A stretch of 64,000 bases of DNA, from the NCBI GenBank assembly GCA_963704075.1, contig CAVPGV010000018.1:1-64000 (forward strand), written 5' to 3'. Below the pieces are notes generated by a model. That model did not search any database, was not told the origin of the DNA, and worked only from the letters and a program-made list of their open reading frames with translations. The DNA is from JADKAV01 sp963704075 (GTDB lineage Bacteria; Actinomycetota; Actinomycetes; S36-B12; UBA10799). Position 1 is the stretch's first letter. The number at the start of each line of letters is the position of its first letter. This document shows, in pieces, positions 53,629 to 62,768 of this stretch. Position numbers and translations under genes: made by a program.

Positions 53629-54396
53629 TCAGGTGCCCGCCACCCAGGGCGCGGGCTGCTTGCTCAGGAACGCCATCATTCCCGCCCGCGCCTCGTCGCT
53701 GTTGAACAACCTGGCTGACATCTCAGCGGTCCACGCGAAGGCTTCCGCACGAGGCATGCCGGGGACCTGGCGCAACAGGTCCTTGGTGGCTGCCAGCGCC
53801 TGCGGCCCGCCCTTGCTCAGCGCCTCGACGTATCCGGCCACCGCGGAATCCAACTCGTCGGCGGGGACGGCCTTGTTGATCAGACCGGCCCGCACGACCC
53901 GTTCGGCGGGGACCCGCTCGCCCAGCAGCAACAACTCGATGCCGTCGCGGCGGTTCATCCGTTCCAGGCACACCACCGAGATCACCGCCGGCGCCACCCC
54001 GACCCGAACCTCGGAGAACGCGAAGTGCACGTCCTGCGACGCGACCGCGAAGTCGCATGCGGCGACCAGCCCGTTGCCGCCGCCGGCGACGTGGCCCTGT
54101 ACCCGCGCGATGGTGGGTTTGGGGCAATCCAGGATGCCTTCCAGCACCGCCACCAAAGCGCCGGGGCCGTCGGCGGTGAACGACTGCGCGTCTGCGGTGG
54201 AGGCGCCCTTCAGATCCGCACCGGCACAGAACGCCCGGCCTTCGGCGGCGAGCACCACCACGCGCACGTCCGGGTCATCCGCGGCCCGGCTCAACCCACC
54301 GGTCAGCGCCGACATGGTGGCCGCATCGAGCACATTGCGGGCGTCGGGGTTGTCCAGCGTCAGCGTCGCCACCCCCTCGGCGACCGCGTACCTCAC
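53629..54396 (-). CDS. Enoyl-CoA hydratase/isomerase family protein (LiuC/AtuE-like)
   Basis: This 255-residue protein has the crotonase signature: FCAGADLKGAS (oxyanion hole), HVAGGGNGLVAACDF and FAFSEVRVGVAPAVIS, where the Glu is the catalytic base candidate. It would hydrate an enoyl-CoA, plausibly a methylglutaconyl or isohexenylglutaconyl-type intermediate, given its neighbours. GTG 54396 overlaps the acyl-CoA dehydrogenase stop codon; it is the last gene of the operon. Confidence 0.85.
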   Translation of the reverse strand: MRYAVAEGVATLTLDNPDARNVLDAATMSALTGGLSRAADDPDVRVVVLAAEGRAFCAGADLKGASTADAQSFTADGPGALVAVLEGILDCPKPTIARVQGHVAGGGNGLVAACDFAVASQDVHFAFSEVRVGVAPAVISVVCLERMNRRDGIELLLLGERVPAERVVRAGLINKAVPADELDSAVAGYVEALSKGGPQALAATKDLLRQVPGMPRAEAFAWTAEMSARLFNSDEARAGMMAFLSKQPAPWVAGT

Positions 54397-55541
54397 TTCT
54401 TGCCCATCCCCTCGAGCAGCGCGATGACCCGCAGCATGACCTCGTCGGCGCCCCCGCCGATGGACGTCAGCCGGGTGTCGCGGAAGTACCGCGCCGGCCA
54501 CATCTCCTCGGCGTAGCCCATCCCACCGTGGAACTGCACGCACGCATCGGCGACCTCGCGCTGCACGCGCCCGGCCTTCAGCTTCGCGACCGTCGCCATT
54601 CTCGTCACGTCACCGCCGTCCAGGTAGGTCTGCGCACACGTGCGGCAGAAGGCCTCGAGCACGTCGACGTCGGCGTACAACTCCGCGAGCCGGTACTGAA
54701 GGTACTGATTGGCCAGCAGCGGTTTTCCGAAGGCATCGCGCTGTTGCAGGTAGTCCTTGGTCTTGTTCAGCGCCTTGCGCATGCTGGCGACCGCCATGTA
54801 GGCGCCGATGAGCCGCTCGTCCTGGAACTGCGCCATCTGCTGCTGGAAGCCGCGTCCGATCTCGCCGATCGTGTTGCTCACCGGCACCCGGACCTCATCG
54901 AACACGAGCTCGGCGGTGTCGCTGGACCAGTTGCCCATCTTCTCGATCTTGCGACCGACACTGAACCCGGGCGTGGCCGTCGGCACGAGGATCTGCGACA
55001 TCCCCGCGTAACCGCCCTCGTCCGAGGTCCGCGCCAGCAGACAGATCCAGTCGGCCTGCGTACCGTTGGTGATCCACATCTTGCGTCCGGTGATCACCCA
55101 GTCGTCGCCGTCGCGCACGGCCTTGGTCCGGATTCCGGCGACGTCGGAGCCGGCATCGGGTTCGGACACCCCGATCGCCGCGACCATCTCGCCGCGCATG
55201 GCGGGCTCCAAGTAGGCCTTCTTCAACTCCGCTGTGCCGAAGCGGGCCAGCGCCGGCGTGGCCATCCCGACCTGCACGGCGATGGCCATGGGCACTCCGG
55301 CGCAGTCGATACGGCCGAGTTCCTCGCCGAGCACCAGTGTGTAGCTGTGGTCGGCCCCCTGTCCGCCGAACTCGGGGTCGTACTCCAGGCCCAGCGCACC
55401 GATCTGAGCCAGTTTCGTGAAGACCTGTTCAGCCGGGAAGATCTTGGCGTCCTCCCACTCGTCGACGTGCGGGTTGATGTCGTTCTCCACGACCTGCCGC
55501 ACTGCCTTGCGGAACTGCTCGTGCTCCTCGCTGAGTTTCAT
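54393..55541 (-). CDS. Acyl-CoA dehydrogenase
   Basis: This 382-residue flavoenzyme has the acyl-CoA dehydrogenase pattern: AIGVSEPDAGSDVAGI and TNGTQADWICLLA (FAD and substrate loops), and VQFHGGMGYAEEMWPARYFRD with the conserved C-terminal motif. It oxidises an acyl-CoA to a trans-2-enoyl-CoA. Its ATG overlaps the TetR gene stop by four bases. It resembles citronellyl-CoA or isovaleryl-CoA dehydrogenases; the substrate is not fixed. Confidence 0.88.
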   Translation of the reverse strand: MKLSEEHEQFRKAVRQVVENDINPHVDEWEDAKIFPAEQVFTKLAQIGALGLEYDPEFGGQGADHSYTLVLGEELGRIDCAGVPMAIAVQVGMATPALARFGTAELKKAYLEPAMRGEMVAAIGVSEPDAGSDVAGIRTKAVRDGDDWVITGRKMWITNGTQADWICLLARTSDEGGYAGMSQILVPTATPGFSVGRKIEKMGNWSSDTAELVFDEVRVPVSNTIGEIGRGFQQQMAQFQDERLIGAYMAVASMRKALNKTKDYLQQRDAFGKPLLANQYLQYRLAELYADVDVLEAFCRTCAQTYLDGGDVTRMATVAKLKAGRVQREVADACVQFHGGMGYAEEMWPARYFRDTRLTSIGGGADEVMLRVIALLEGMGKK

Positions 55542-56123
55542 GCCACCTCATCTCGTAGGCCCAGGGCGTTCACCCACAGGCTGGTCAGGGTCCGGTTGAT
55601 GTCGTCGGTCAGGGGACGGTGCCAGTAGCGGGAGAAGCCTTCGACCATCGCGCACAGAGCGGTTGCCGCAACATCCGGGGCAAGGTCGGCCGTGACCCGT
55701 TCCTGCTCCTGCAGGCGGCGCAAGGCGGTGCTCACACGCGCGTGGTAGCGCTGGCGGAACTCGTCGAGCCGATGACCGAGTTCAGGGTGCGTAACGGCGG
55801 CCTGTTCGATGACCCGCAGCAGCCGCGAGTTGTCCCGGTAGGCCTGCAGGTAGCGGCGGTTAGCCTCCTCGATGCGGGTCATCGGGTCACTTGGCCGATG
55901 TGCGCAGGTCGTCGCGCAGGTCGACCAGCAACTCGTCGATGACCTGTCCGAGGATCTCTTCCTTGGACTCGAAGTAGGTGTAGACGGTCCCATGGGAGAC
56001 ACCGGCGGCGTCGGCGATGTCGTTCATCCGGCAGTCGTCGTAGCCACGCTCTTCGAAAGCCTCCCGCGCGGCGTCCAGCAGAGCCGATCGGGTCCGGCGT
56101 CCGCGTTCGGTACGCGGTGTCAC
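55538..56123 (-). CDS. TetR-family regulator embedded in the operon (one frame break)
   Basis: The product, about 195 residues, has a TetR N-terminus with the HTH DIADAAGVSHGTVYTYFESKEEIL and, after a frame change near 55890, a C-terminal ligand-binding domain starting DPMTRIEEANRRYLQAYRDNSRLL. GTG 56123 overlaps the AtuA stop, and its own stop overlaps the dehydrogenase ATG. It likely represses this operon through the palindrome at 59940-59957. Confidence 0.8.
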
Positions 56124-58059
56124 AGCAGTTGCTCCGGAAGGTCGACCCAGGTCGCGCGCAACTGCTCGGCCAGGCCCTTGGCCTGCGGGTCGCTGCGGGT
56201 CGTCTCCGAGACGCCCCGGCCCAGCAAGCCCTTGATCACGACGTTGATGGCACGCAGCGGCGGGAAGTAGTGGATCTCCACCGGCAGTGTCGCCGCCTCC
56301 GGCAAGAGTTCGGCGATCCTTTCGCGGGTCAGGAAGTCGCACAACCACTCGTAGCGGGCGTCGGCCAGTTGCACCGCTTCGGCATCGACGTCCAGGTCGG
56401 TGTCCGCCGCCCACACCTGTTCGGTGTCGTGGTCCGCGTCGACCTCCGGCGCCGTCAGGGCATCGGCTTCCATCCACGCGAGAGCCACGGCTGCGTCCTC
56501 GGCCGGGTGGCGTACCCAGAAACCGACGTTCGCGTTACCGCCCTTGTCGCCGCTGCGCGCCCCCACGAACGTCCCGAGCCGGCGGTGGGCGAAGGGTCCG
56601 GCGATGATCGATTCCTGCGGCGGAGAGGGCAGATCGGCCTTCGAGATGGGGTTCGCCGCGATCGGTTTGCCGGCGGCGACCTGCGCCACCTGCGCGCCGT
56701 CCACCTCGACCGTGACCGGCACATCCTCGATCGCAATGGTCGAGGGCCAGTAGACGCCGTACGGAGACCCGTCGGAGGGCGGCGCTGTGGGGAACATGCC
56801 CGGATAGGACGCCAGGGCGGACTCCACCGCCGGTCGGGTGAACGCTTTGCCGACCTTCTTCGGGTCGTCGTCCTTGGCAGTGATGACCAGCCTGCCCTGC
56901 GCCTCGCTCACATTGCGCGGATCGTCGCTGGCCGGTGGGTTGAACATCGCCGTGAGCTCGCGCACGTCCAGTCGGCTGCGCGCCCCGAGTTCGGCCGGCG
57001 TCAGCACCTTCGCCTCGGCCAGGCTCACACCGCAGATCGGTCCGGATGGCGACATCTGCCTTCTCCGCGGCGTCCGACCCGGTGAGTACCAGGGTCATGG
57101 AGTTGCGGAATCCGCCGAGATAGTTGATCGCGACTTTGAGGGTCTCCGGAGCGCTCTCGCCGCGCACGCCGCTCAGGCGCACCCGGTCCTTACCGACCTG
57201 GTCGATCTCGATGGTGTCGAATCGGGCGGTCACGTCGGGATTCAGGTAGTGCTCGTCGCCCACCTCGTACAGCAACTGCGCGGTCACGGTGCCAGGGGAG
57301 ACCATGCCGCCGGTGCCCGGGTGTTTGGTGATGACGCTAGTGCCGTCCGCGGCGACCTCCGCGATCGGGAAGCCGACATGTTCCAGGCCCGGCACCTCAC
57401 GGAAGAATGCGTAGTTCCCGCCCGTGGCCTGGGCGCCGCACTCGATCACGTGGCCGGCGACCAGCGATCCCGCCAGGGCGTCGAGGTGCTGCGAGCTGTC
57501 CAGGTCCCAGTTGTGCCACCAGGCAGCGGGGCCGATCACCAGGGCCGCATCGGTCACGCGACCGGTGACCACCACGTCCGCGCCCGCACGCAGAGCCGCG
57601 ACGATGCCGCGCGCGCCCAGGTAGGCGTTGGCGCTCAAGGGATGGCCGGTGAAAGGTTCACCGGTGTCCAGGTTGGTCCACTGCCCGCCGATCTGCGCGA
57701 ACCGGGGCAGCAGGTCGTCGCCGCTGACCGACGCGACCTTGACCTCGAGGCCTCGTTCCGCGGCCATGTCACGCATGGCCTGCGCACTTGCCGTCGGATC
57801 AAGACCACCGGCGTTGCTGACGACCTTGATCCCCTTGTCCAGGCAGATCGGGCAGGACCTGTTCCATCTGCTGGTGGAACGTCCGCGCGTAGCCGGTGCC
57901 GTGCTTCATCTTCTGCCGGGCGAGCAGCAGCATGGTGAGTTCCGCCAGCCAGTCGCCGGTGAGTACATCGATGGGACCGCCCTCGACCATCTCCTGGGCG
58001 GCTGCCAGCCGGTCGCCGAAGAAGCCCGAACAGTTGGCGATGCGGAGGGGACGTTTCAT
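56120..58059 (-). CDS. AtuA-family (acyclic terpene utilisation, DUF1446) protein, two frame breaks
   Basis: The product, about 646 residues, matches the AtuA family, an obligate component of citronellol/geraniol degradation in Pseudomonas and of similar operons elsewhere. The first piece (from ATG 58059) reads LRIANCSGFFGDRLAAAQEMVEGGPIDVLTGDWLAELTM; then a break near 57840; the middle reads SANAYLGARGIVAALRAGADVVVTGRVTDAAL; a break near 57045; and the last piece has IAGPFAHRRLGTFVGARSGDKGGNANVG. Its biochemical role is unproven. The ATG overlaps the biotin-carboxylase stop. Confidence 0.8.
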
Positions 58060-59936
58060 GTCAGCTCCTCGACGGTGACGACCACCTGATGGGCGTCGAC
58101 GGACTGCCCGACCCGAACGTGCACGTCGGCCACGATTCCCGCGGTGTCCGCAGTGATGGTGTGCTCCATCTTCATCGCCTCCAGCACGACCAGGATCTGC
58201 CCGGCGGCGACCTCGTCACCCTCGCTGACGCGCACTTCGGTCACCGTTCCGGGGACCGGCGTGGTCGGTCCGGCGGCGTCTGCGCCGTGGGCGTCGTCGT
58301 CGAACCTCGGCATGACCTCGAAGGCCAGTGTGTGGCCCTCGACGTGCACCGTTCCGAAATCGGTTCCCACGACCTTCGCCGGCGTCATGACACCGTCGAT
58401 CTCCACGGTGATGGGGTCACGTGTCAACCTGACCGCGCCCACCGTTTCGGCGTCCCCGAGCAGGGGGTCGCCGGTCACCGTTTCCACCTGCAACGTGCTG
58501 TGCTCCCGGCGCCAGCGCAGGGTCACCGGACGACCGCCGATCTGCAGTTGCAGCCACTCCGGCACCGCTGCCACGTTGCGCCAGCCCGCCGGCGCCACCG
58601 GGCCGTCGACATCGCGCATCGCCAACACCGCCAGCGCCGGGCGCACAAGGTCCACCGGCGGCTCCAACACCTGCGGATGCTCGTCCAAGTAGTCGGTCGC
58701 CGTCGCGCCGCTGAGGAAATCCGGCTCGGTGAGGATCGCCGCCAGGGAATCCTTGTTGGTGACCACCCCTTCGACCCCGGCACGCCGCAAGTAGGCGGCC
58801 AACTGCTGTGCCGTCTGCTCGCGGGTGGGTGCGTGGGCGATGACCTTGGCCAGCATCGGGTCGTAGTTCGCGGTCACCGCGTCTCCGGCGACGAAACCGG
58901 TGTCCACCCGGATGCCGACCTGTGGCTCGACGTCGAAGATGCGCAGGGTGCCGGTGTTGGGTAGGTAGCCATTGGCGGGGTCCTCGGCGTAGAGCCGTAC
59001 CTCGATCGCGTGCCCGGTGACCGTGATCTCGTCCTGGCGCAACGGCAGGGGCTCCCCCTGGGCGACCCGGATCTGCCATTGGACCAGGTCCAGCCCGGTG
59101 ATCGCCTCGGTGACCGGGTGCTCGACCTGCAGTCGGGTGTTCATCTCGAGGAAGAAGAACTCGTCGCCGGCCACCATGAACTCGACCGTGCCGGCGCCGA
59201 CGTACCCGATCTCGCTGGCCAGGCTGACCGCCGCCGAGGTCATCTGGTCGCGCAGATCGTCGGTGATGCCCGGCGAGGGCGACTCCTCGACGACCTTCTG
59301 GTGCCGGCGCTGAATCGAACACTCGCGCTCGAACAGATGCACCACGTTGCCATGGGTGTCACCGAACACCTGGACCTCGACGTGCCGTGCCCGTTCGAGG
59401 TAGCGCTCGACGAAAACGGTGTCGTCGCCGAAGGAACTCGCCGCCTCACGTTTCGCCGCGGCAATCGCCTCCTCGAGGTCCTCGGGCCGGTCCACCCGCC
59501 GCATGCCCTTGCCGCCACCGCCCGCGGAGGCCTTGACCAGCACCGGGAACCTGTCGGTGCCGCTGGTCAGTTGTGGCACGCCGGCCTTCTCCGCCAACTC
59601 CTTGGCCTCGACTTTCAGCGCCATCGCGCGGATGCTGTCGGGGGTCGGCCCGATCCAGACCAGCCCGGCGTCGTTGACCGCCTGCGCGAAGTCCGGGTTC
59701 TCCGACAGGAATCCGTAGCCGGGGTGGATGGCATCGGCCCCGACACGGTCGGCCGCGCGCAGGATCTCCGCAGAATCCAGGTACGAATCGATGGCGACCG
59801 CGATGTCCGCACTGCGGGTGTGCAGGGCCCTGCGGTCGGCGGCCGTGAACACCGCCACGCTCTGGTGACCCATTGCTGCTGCCGTCCGGAACACCCGGCA
59901 GGCGATCTCTCCACGGTTGGCGACGAGGATCTTCAC
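58056..59936 (-). CDS. Biotin-dependent acyl-CoA carboxylase alpha subunit (biotin carboxylase + BCCP)
   Basis: This 626-residue protein has a biotin carboxylase N-domain (KILVANRGEIACRVFRTA), an ATP-grasp domain with KASAGGGGKGMRRV and EMNTRLQVEHPVTE, and a C-terminal biotinyl domain with VVLEAMKMEHTI, whose Lys is biotinylated. It is the alpha subunit of an acetyl/propionyl/methylcrotonyl/geranyl-type carboxylase. No carboxyltransferase (beta) gene lies in this window, so the beta subunit must be elsewhere. GTG 59936 starts just inside the operator-like palindrome. Confidence 0.9.
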   Translation of the reverse strand: MKILVANRGEIACRVFRTAAAMGHQSVAVFTAADRRALHTRSADIAVAIDSYLDSAEILRAADRVGADAIHPGYGFLSENPDFAQAVNDAGLVWIGPTPDSIRAMALKVEAKELAEKAGVPQLTSGTDRFPVLVKASAGGGGKGMRRVDRPEDLEEAIAAAKREAASSFGDDTVFVERYLERARHVEVQVFGDTHGNVVHLFERECSIQRRHQKVVEESPSPGITDDLRDQMTSAAVSLASEIGYVGAGTVEFMVAGDEFFFLEMNTRLQVEHPVTEAITGLDLVQWQIRVAQGEPLPLRQDEITVTGHAIEVRLYAEDPANGYLPNTGTLRIFDVEPQVGIRVDTGFVAGDAVTANYDPMLAKVIAHAPTREQTAQQLAAYLRRAGVEGVVTNKDSLAAILTEPDFLSGATATDYLDEHPQVLEPPVDLVRPALAVLAMRDVDGPVAPAGWRNVAAVPEWLQLQIGGRPVTLRWRREHSTLQVETVTGDPLLGDAETVGAVRLTRDPITVEIDGVMTPAKVVGTDFGTVHVEGHTLAFEVMPRFDDDAHGADAAGPTTPVPGTVTEVRVSEGDEVAAGQILVVLEAMKMEHTITADTAGIVADVHVRVGQSVDAHQVVVTVEELT

Positions 59937-59939
59937 GAA

Positions 59940-59957
59940 CTTGACGCTAGTGTCAAG
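59940..59957. promoter_or_regulatory. Operator-like palindrome at the head of the catabolic operon
   Basis: CTTGACGCTAGTGTCAAG is an 18-bp near-perfect palindrome (one mismatched pair), 3 bp upstream of the biotin carboxylase start. It is a candidate binding site for the TetR protein encoded within the operon, placed to block transcription. Confidence 0.65.
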
Positions 59958-60023
59958 TTCGGGCGGGGTCAAGGGGTGCTGCTGCCCGCCGCTTGTGCAG
60001 GCGAGCCTCCGTCGGGCCGGAAA

Positions 60024-60170
60024 GGTTGGAGTTAGGTACAGACGTTGGAGTTAGGTACATCCGTGAGAGCTCCACCGACCGCGCAACTCCAACGGATGTA
60101 CGGGTCCTACGGATGTACACAAGTCCAACGGCTGTGCACCTCCAACTCCCGTGCACAAATCCAACACCCG
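60024..60170. repeat. 19-bp-period repeat array, copy C (two opposed arms)
   Basis: On the minus strand are TCTCACGGATGTACCTAAC (60068-60050) and TCCAACGTCTGTACCTAAC (60049-60031), with a partial TCCAACC (60030-60024). On the plus strand units start at 60071, 60088, 60105, 60124, 60141 and 60160, for example TCCAACGGATGTACGGG and TCCAACGGCTGTGCACC, with spacings alternating 17 and 19. It lies between divergent genes and shares its unit with copies A and B. Confidence 0.85.
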
Positions 60171-60226
60171 CCCCTCCCTCATCGGACGGGTTCCACGGTC
60201 CTTCGGCGACATCGCCATCGACCGCG

Positions 60227-60240
60227 TACCCTGAATCGGG
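60227..60240 (+). promoter_or_regulatory. -10 box for leaderless hemolysin-III gene
   Basis: TACCCT (60227-60232) precedes GTG 60240 by 7 nt. Confidence 0.55.
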
Positions 60241-60887
60241 TGAGCATGTCAGCAGCCGAAATCCTCAAGCCCAGGCTGCGCGGTGTCCTGCACACCTGGG
60301 CAGTCCCGGTGGCGGCGGTCATCGGGGCCACTCTTCTGCTGCTGGCAAACGGTGCGCGCGAACGTATCGGGACCGGCGTCTGGGCCATGACCCTGACCGG
60401 CCTGTTCGCGGTCAGCGCCACCTATCACCGGGGCGCCTGGCGTCCCACGGTCAAGGCGTGGCTGCAGCGCGTCGACCACTCAATGATCTTCGTGTTCATC
60501 GCCGGCAGTTACACACCGATCGCCCTGCTGCTGCTCGAGGGGTCCAAATCGTGGATCGTGCTGACCGTCGTGTGGGGCGGCGCGGTCGCGGGCGTAGTCA
60601 CCCGGCTGACCTGGCACGCCGCACCGCGCTGGATGTTCGTCCCCCTGTACATCGCCCTCGGCTGGGTGGCCGTGACCGTGCTCCCCGATCTGGCTCGCTC
60701 GGCGCCGGCCTACGCCAACGTTCTACTGTTCGTCGGCGGGGTTCTCTACACAGTGGGGGCGGTCGTCTTCGCCACCCGCAAACCCGATCCGGTGCCCGAG
60801 GTGTTCGGGTACCACGAGGTGTTCCACCTGCTGACCATCGTGGCGGCAGCGTGCCACGCGGTGGCCATCGCATCGATCGTGTTGTAG
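60240..60887 (+). CDS. Hemolysin III-family (YqfA/PAQR-like) membrane protein
   Basis: This 215-residue protein has seven hydrophobic helices. SATYHRGAW is the first conserved Ser/His segment, RVDHSMIFVFIAGSYTPI the second with Asp and His, and GYHEVFHLLTIVAAACHAVAI the C-terminal His pair: together they form the likely metal site of the PAQR/hemolysin III family. Its function in bacteria is unsettled; it may be a lipid hydrolase. Start GTG 60240 is favoured over ATG 60246 by the -10 box. Confidence 0.85.
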   Translation: MSMSAAEILKPRLRGVLHTWAVPVAAVIGATLLLLANGARERIGTGVWAMTLTGLFAVSATYHRGAWRPTVKAWLQRVDHSMIFVFIAGSYTPIALLLLEGSKSWIVLTVVWGGAVAGVVTRLTWHAAPRWMFVPLYIALGWVAVTVLPDLARSAPAYANVLLFVGGVLYTVGAVVFATRKPDPVPEVFGYHEVFHLLTIVAAACHAVAIASIVL

Positions 60888-60953
60888 CCGTCGGCATTGC
60901 TTCAGGCAGCACGCCTGGCTAGCCTTTCGGCACGATCACCTGGAGACCTCACC

Positions 60954-62768
60954 GTGGAGCACATACTCGAGACACCGGACTTCCTGCGCACCCTGGCGAA
61001 CCTGTCGGAGGAGACCGGACGACCCGTGAACGACCTGGCCGAAGAGGCCCGCGCCGACCTGAAGGAGATGGCGGTCAAACCCGGCGGCGTGACCGTCGCG
61101 GCGTGGGACAAGTTCACCGAGTGGCTGTCCCGGGCGTACACCGTGGACTACATCCCCGAGGAAGTCGAGCGCCTCAAGGAACTCAATAAGACCGCCGGCC
61201 TGATCTTCCTGCCGAACCATCGCTCCTACCTCGATCCGATGGTCCTTCGCTGGGCACTGGACCATCACGGCTTCCCTCCGAACAACACCCTGGGCGGGGC
61301 GAATCTGGCGCTGTGGCCGATGTCGGAGATCGGCCGGCGCAATGGCATCGTTTTCATCCGCCGGGAGTTCCGCGACGACCACCTGTACCGGGCGGTCCTC
61401 AAGACCTACCTGGCGTACCTGATGGGAAACAAGCAGAACCTCGAGTGGTACATCGAAGGCGGGCGCACCCGCACCGGGAAACTGCGACCCCCGCGCTACG
61501 GGATTCTGAGCTATGTCGTGGATGCGTTCGCCGGGGACCCGGACAACGAGGTGCGGATCGTGCCCACCTCGATCATCTACGACCAGCAGCACGAGGTCAG
61601 CGCGATCTCCGCCGAGGAGATGGGCGGGACGAAGGCGCCGGAAAGCCTCAAGTGGCTCTACAAGTTCGCGAAGTCCCAGTCCCGCCGGCTCGGCCGCGCA
61701 ACTCTGCGCTTCGGCGAACCGCTGTCGCTGCGGGACGCACTTGATCTCACCGAGGACGCCGACGGGAACCTGCGTCCGCGGCTGGCCGTGCCGAAGGTCG
61801 CATTCGAGGTGTGCAACCGGATCAACGCGGTCACCCCCGTCACCCCGGCCGCGATGCTCACCTTCGCTCTGCTCGACAACGGGGACCGGGCCATCACGGT
61901 CGAAGAAGGCCGTCACATCCTGCAACCCCTGCTGGACTACATCCGCCTGCGAAACCTCCCCCTGACCGAGCAGGTCAACCTCGATGAGCACGGTCCCCTG
62001 CGCGACACCCTGCGCAATCTGGTGCAGGAGGGAGTGGTCACGCAGTACGACGGCCCGACCGAGCGCGTGTTCTACGTGTCCTTGGACCGCCAGCACGAGG
62101 CCGCCTTCTACCGCAACACCGTCATCCACTTCTTCATCAACCGGGCGATCACCGAACTCGCGGCGATCCAGGCCGCCGAGGACCGGGCCCCGGACATCAA
62201 ACTCGCGGTCTGGGAGAACGCACGGCGGCTCAAGGACATCCTGAAGTTCGAGTTCTTCTTCCCTCCGACCCGTGAGTTCTCCGACCAGATCGCCGCAGAG
62301 GCGTCGCTGATGTATCCCGGCTGGGAGGAGGACAGCTTCACCACTGAGAGCGTGATGGAGGAAGCCGGAAAGCTGAAACTGGTGCTCGCCCACCGGGTGA
62401 TCGGCCCGTTCCTCGAGGCCTACAGCGTTCTCGCCGACGAACTGGCGCTGGTTGGCGACCTGCCCGTCGAGAAGACATCGCTGGTGGAGACATGCCTGAG
62501 CCTGGCCCGGCAGCGGTGGTTGCAGCGGACCCTGCACACCCCGGAGTCGATCTCCAAGGACTACTTCCTCAACGCCTTCCAACTTGCGAAGAACCAGGGC
62601 CTGGTAGAAGCCGGGGAACCGGACCTCGCCGCCCGCCGACAGGCGTTCGCCGCCGAGCTGCGGTTGGCGGTGCGGCGGGTCGACGATCTGCGCGGGATAG
62701 CACAAGCCACCGGACAACCCGTACTTCTTGAACGCGCGGCCCTCACCCCTGGAGGCAACAGTGGCTGA
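60954..62768 (+). CDS. plsB: Glycerol-3-phosphate acyltransferase (PlsB family)
   Basis: This 604-residue enzyme acylates glycerol-3-phosphate at sn-1, the first step of phospholipid synthesis. Acyltransferase blocks are in order: NHRSYLDPMVLRWAL (His and Asp, block I), IEGGRTRTGKLRPPRYG (block III) and IVPTSIIYD (block IV). The start GTG at 60954 follows a TGGAGA ribosome-binding site. A TAGCCT box at 60919-60924 could drive transcription. The HAD-PlsC gene overlaps its 3' end by eight bases, so both steps of phosphatidate synthesis are coupled. Confidence 0.88.
   Translation: MEHILETPDFLRTLANLSEETGRPVNDLAEEARADLKEMAVKPGGVTVAAWDKFTEWLSRAYTVDYIPEEVERLKELNKTAGLIFLPNHRSYLDPMVLRWALDHHGFPPNNTLGGANLALWPMSEIGRRNGIVFIRREFRDDHLYRAVLKTYLAYLMGNKQNLEWYIEGGRTRTGKLRPPRYGILSYVVDAFAGDPDNEVRIVPTSIIYDQQHEVSAISAEEMGGTKAPESLKWLYKFAKSQSRRLGRATLRFGEPLSLRDALDLTEDADGNLRPRLAVPKVAFEVCNRINAVTPVTPAAMLTFALLDNGDRAITVEEGRHILQPLLDYIRLRNLPLTEQVNLDEHGPLRDTLRNLVQEGVVTQYDGPTERVFYVSLDRQHEAAFYRNTVIHFFINRAITELAAIQAAEDRAPDIKLAVWENARRLKDILKFEFFFPPTREFSDQIAAEASLMYPGWEEDSFTTESVMEEAGKLKLVLAHRVIGPFLEAYSVLADELALVGDLPVEKTSLVETCLSLARQRWLQRTLHTPESISKDYFLNAFQLAKNQGLVEAGEPDLAARRQAFAAELRLAVRRVDDLRGIAQATGQPVLLERAALTPGGNSG

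Noticed and set aside
1036..58059. Programmed ribosomal frameshifting as a cause of the frame breaks
   Set aside because: The breaks have no common slippery heptamer or downstream structure and affect many unrelated genes, so a shared biological mechanism is not supported.
60024..60170. CRISPR array
   Set aside because: Units are contiguous without spacers, run in both orientations, and no cas gene is present.
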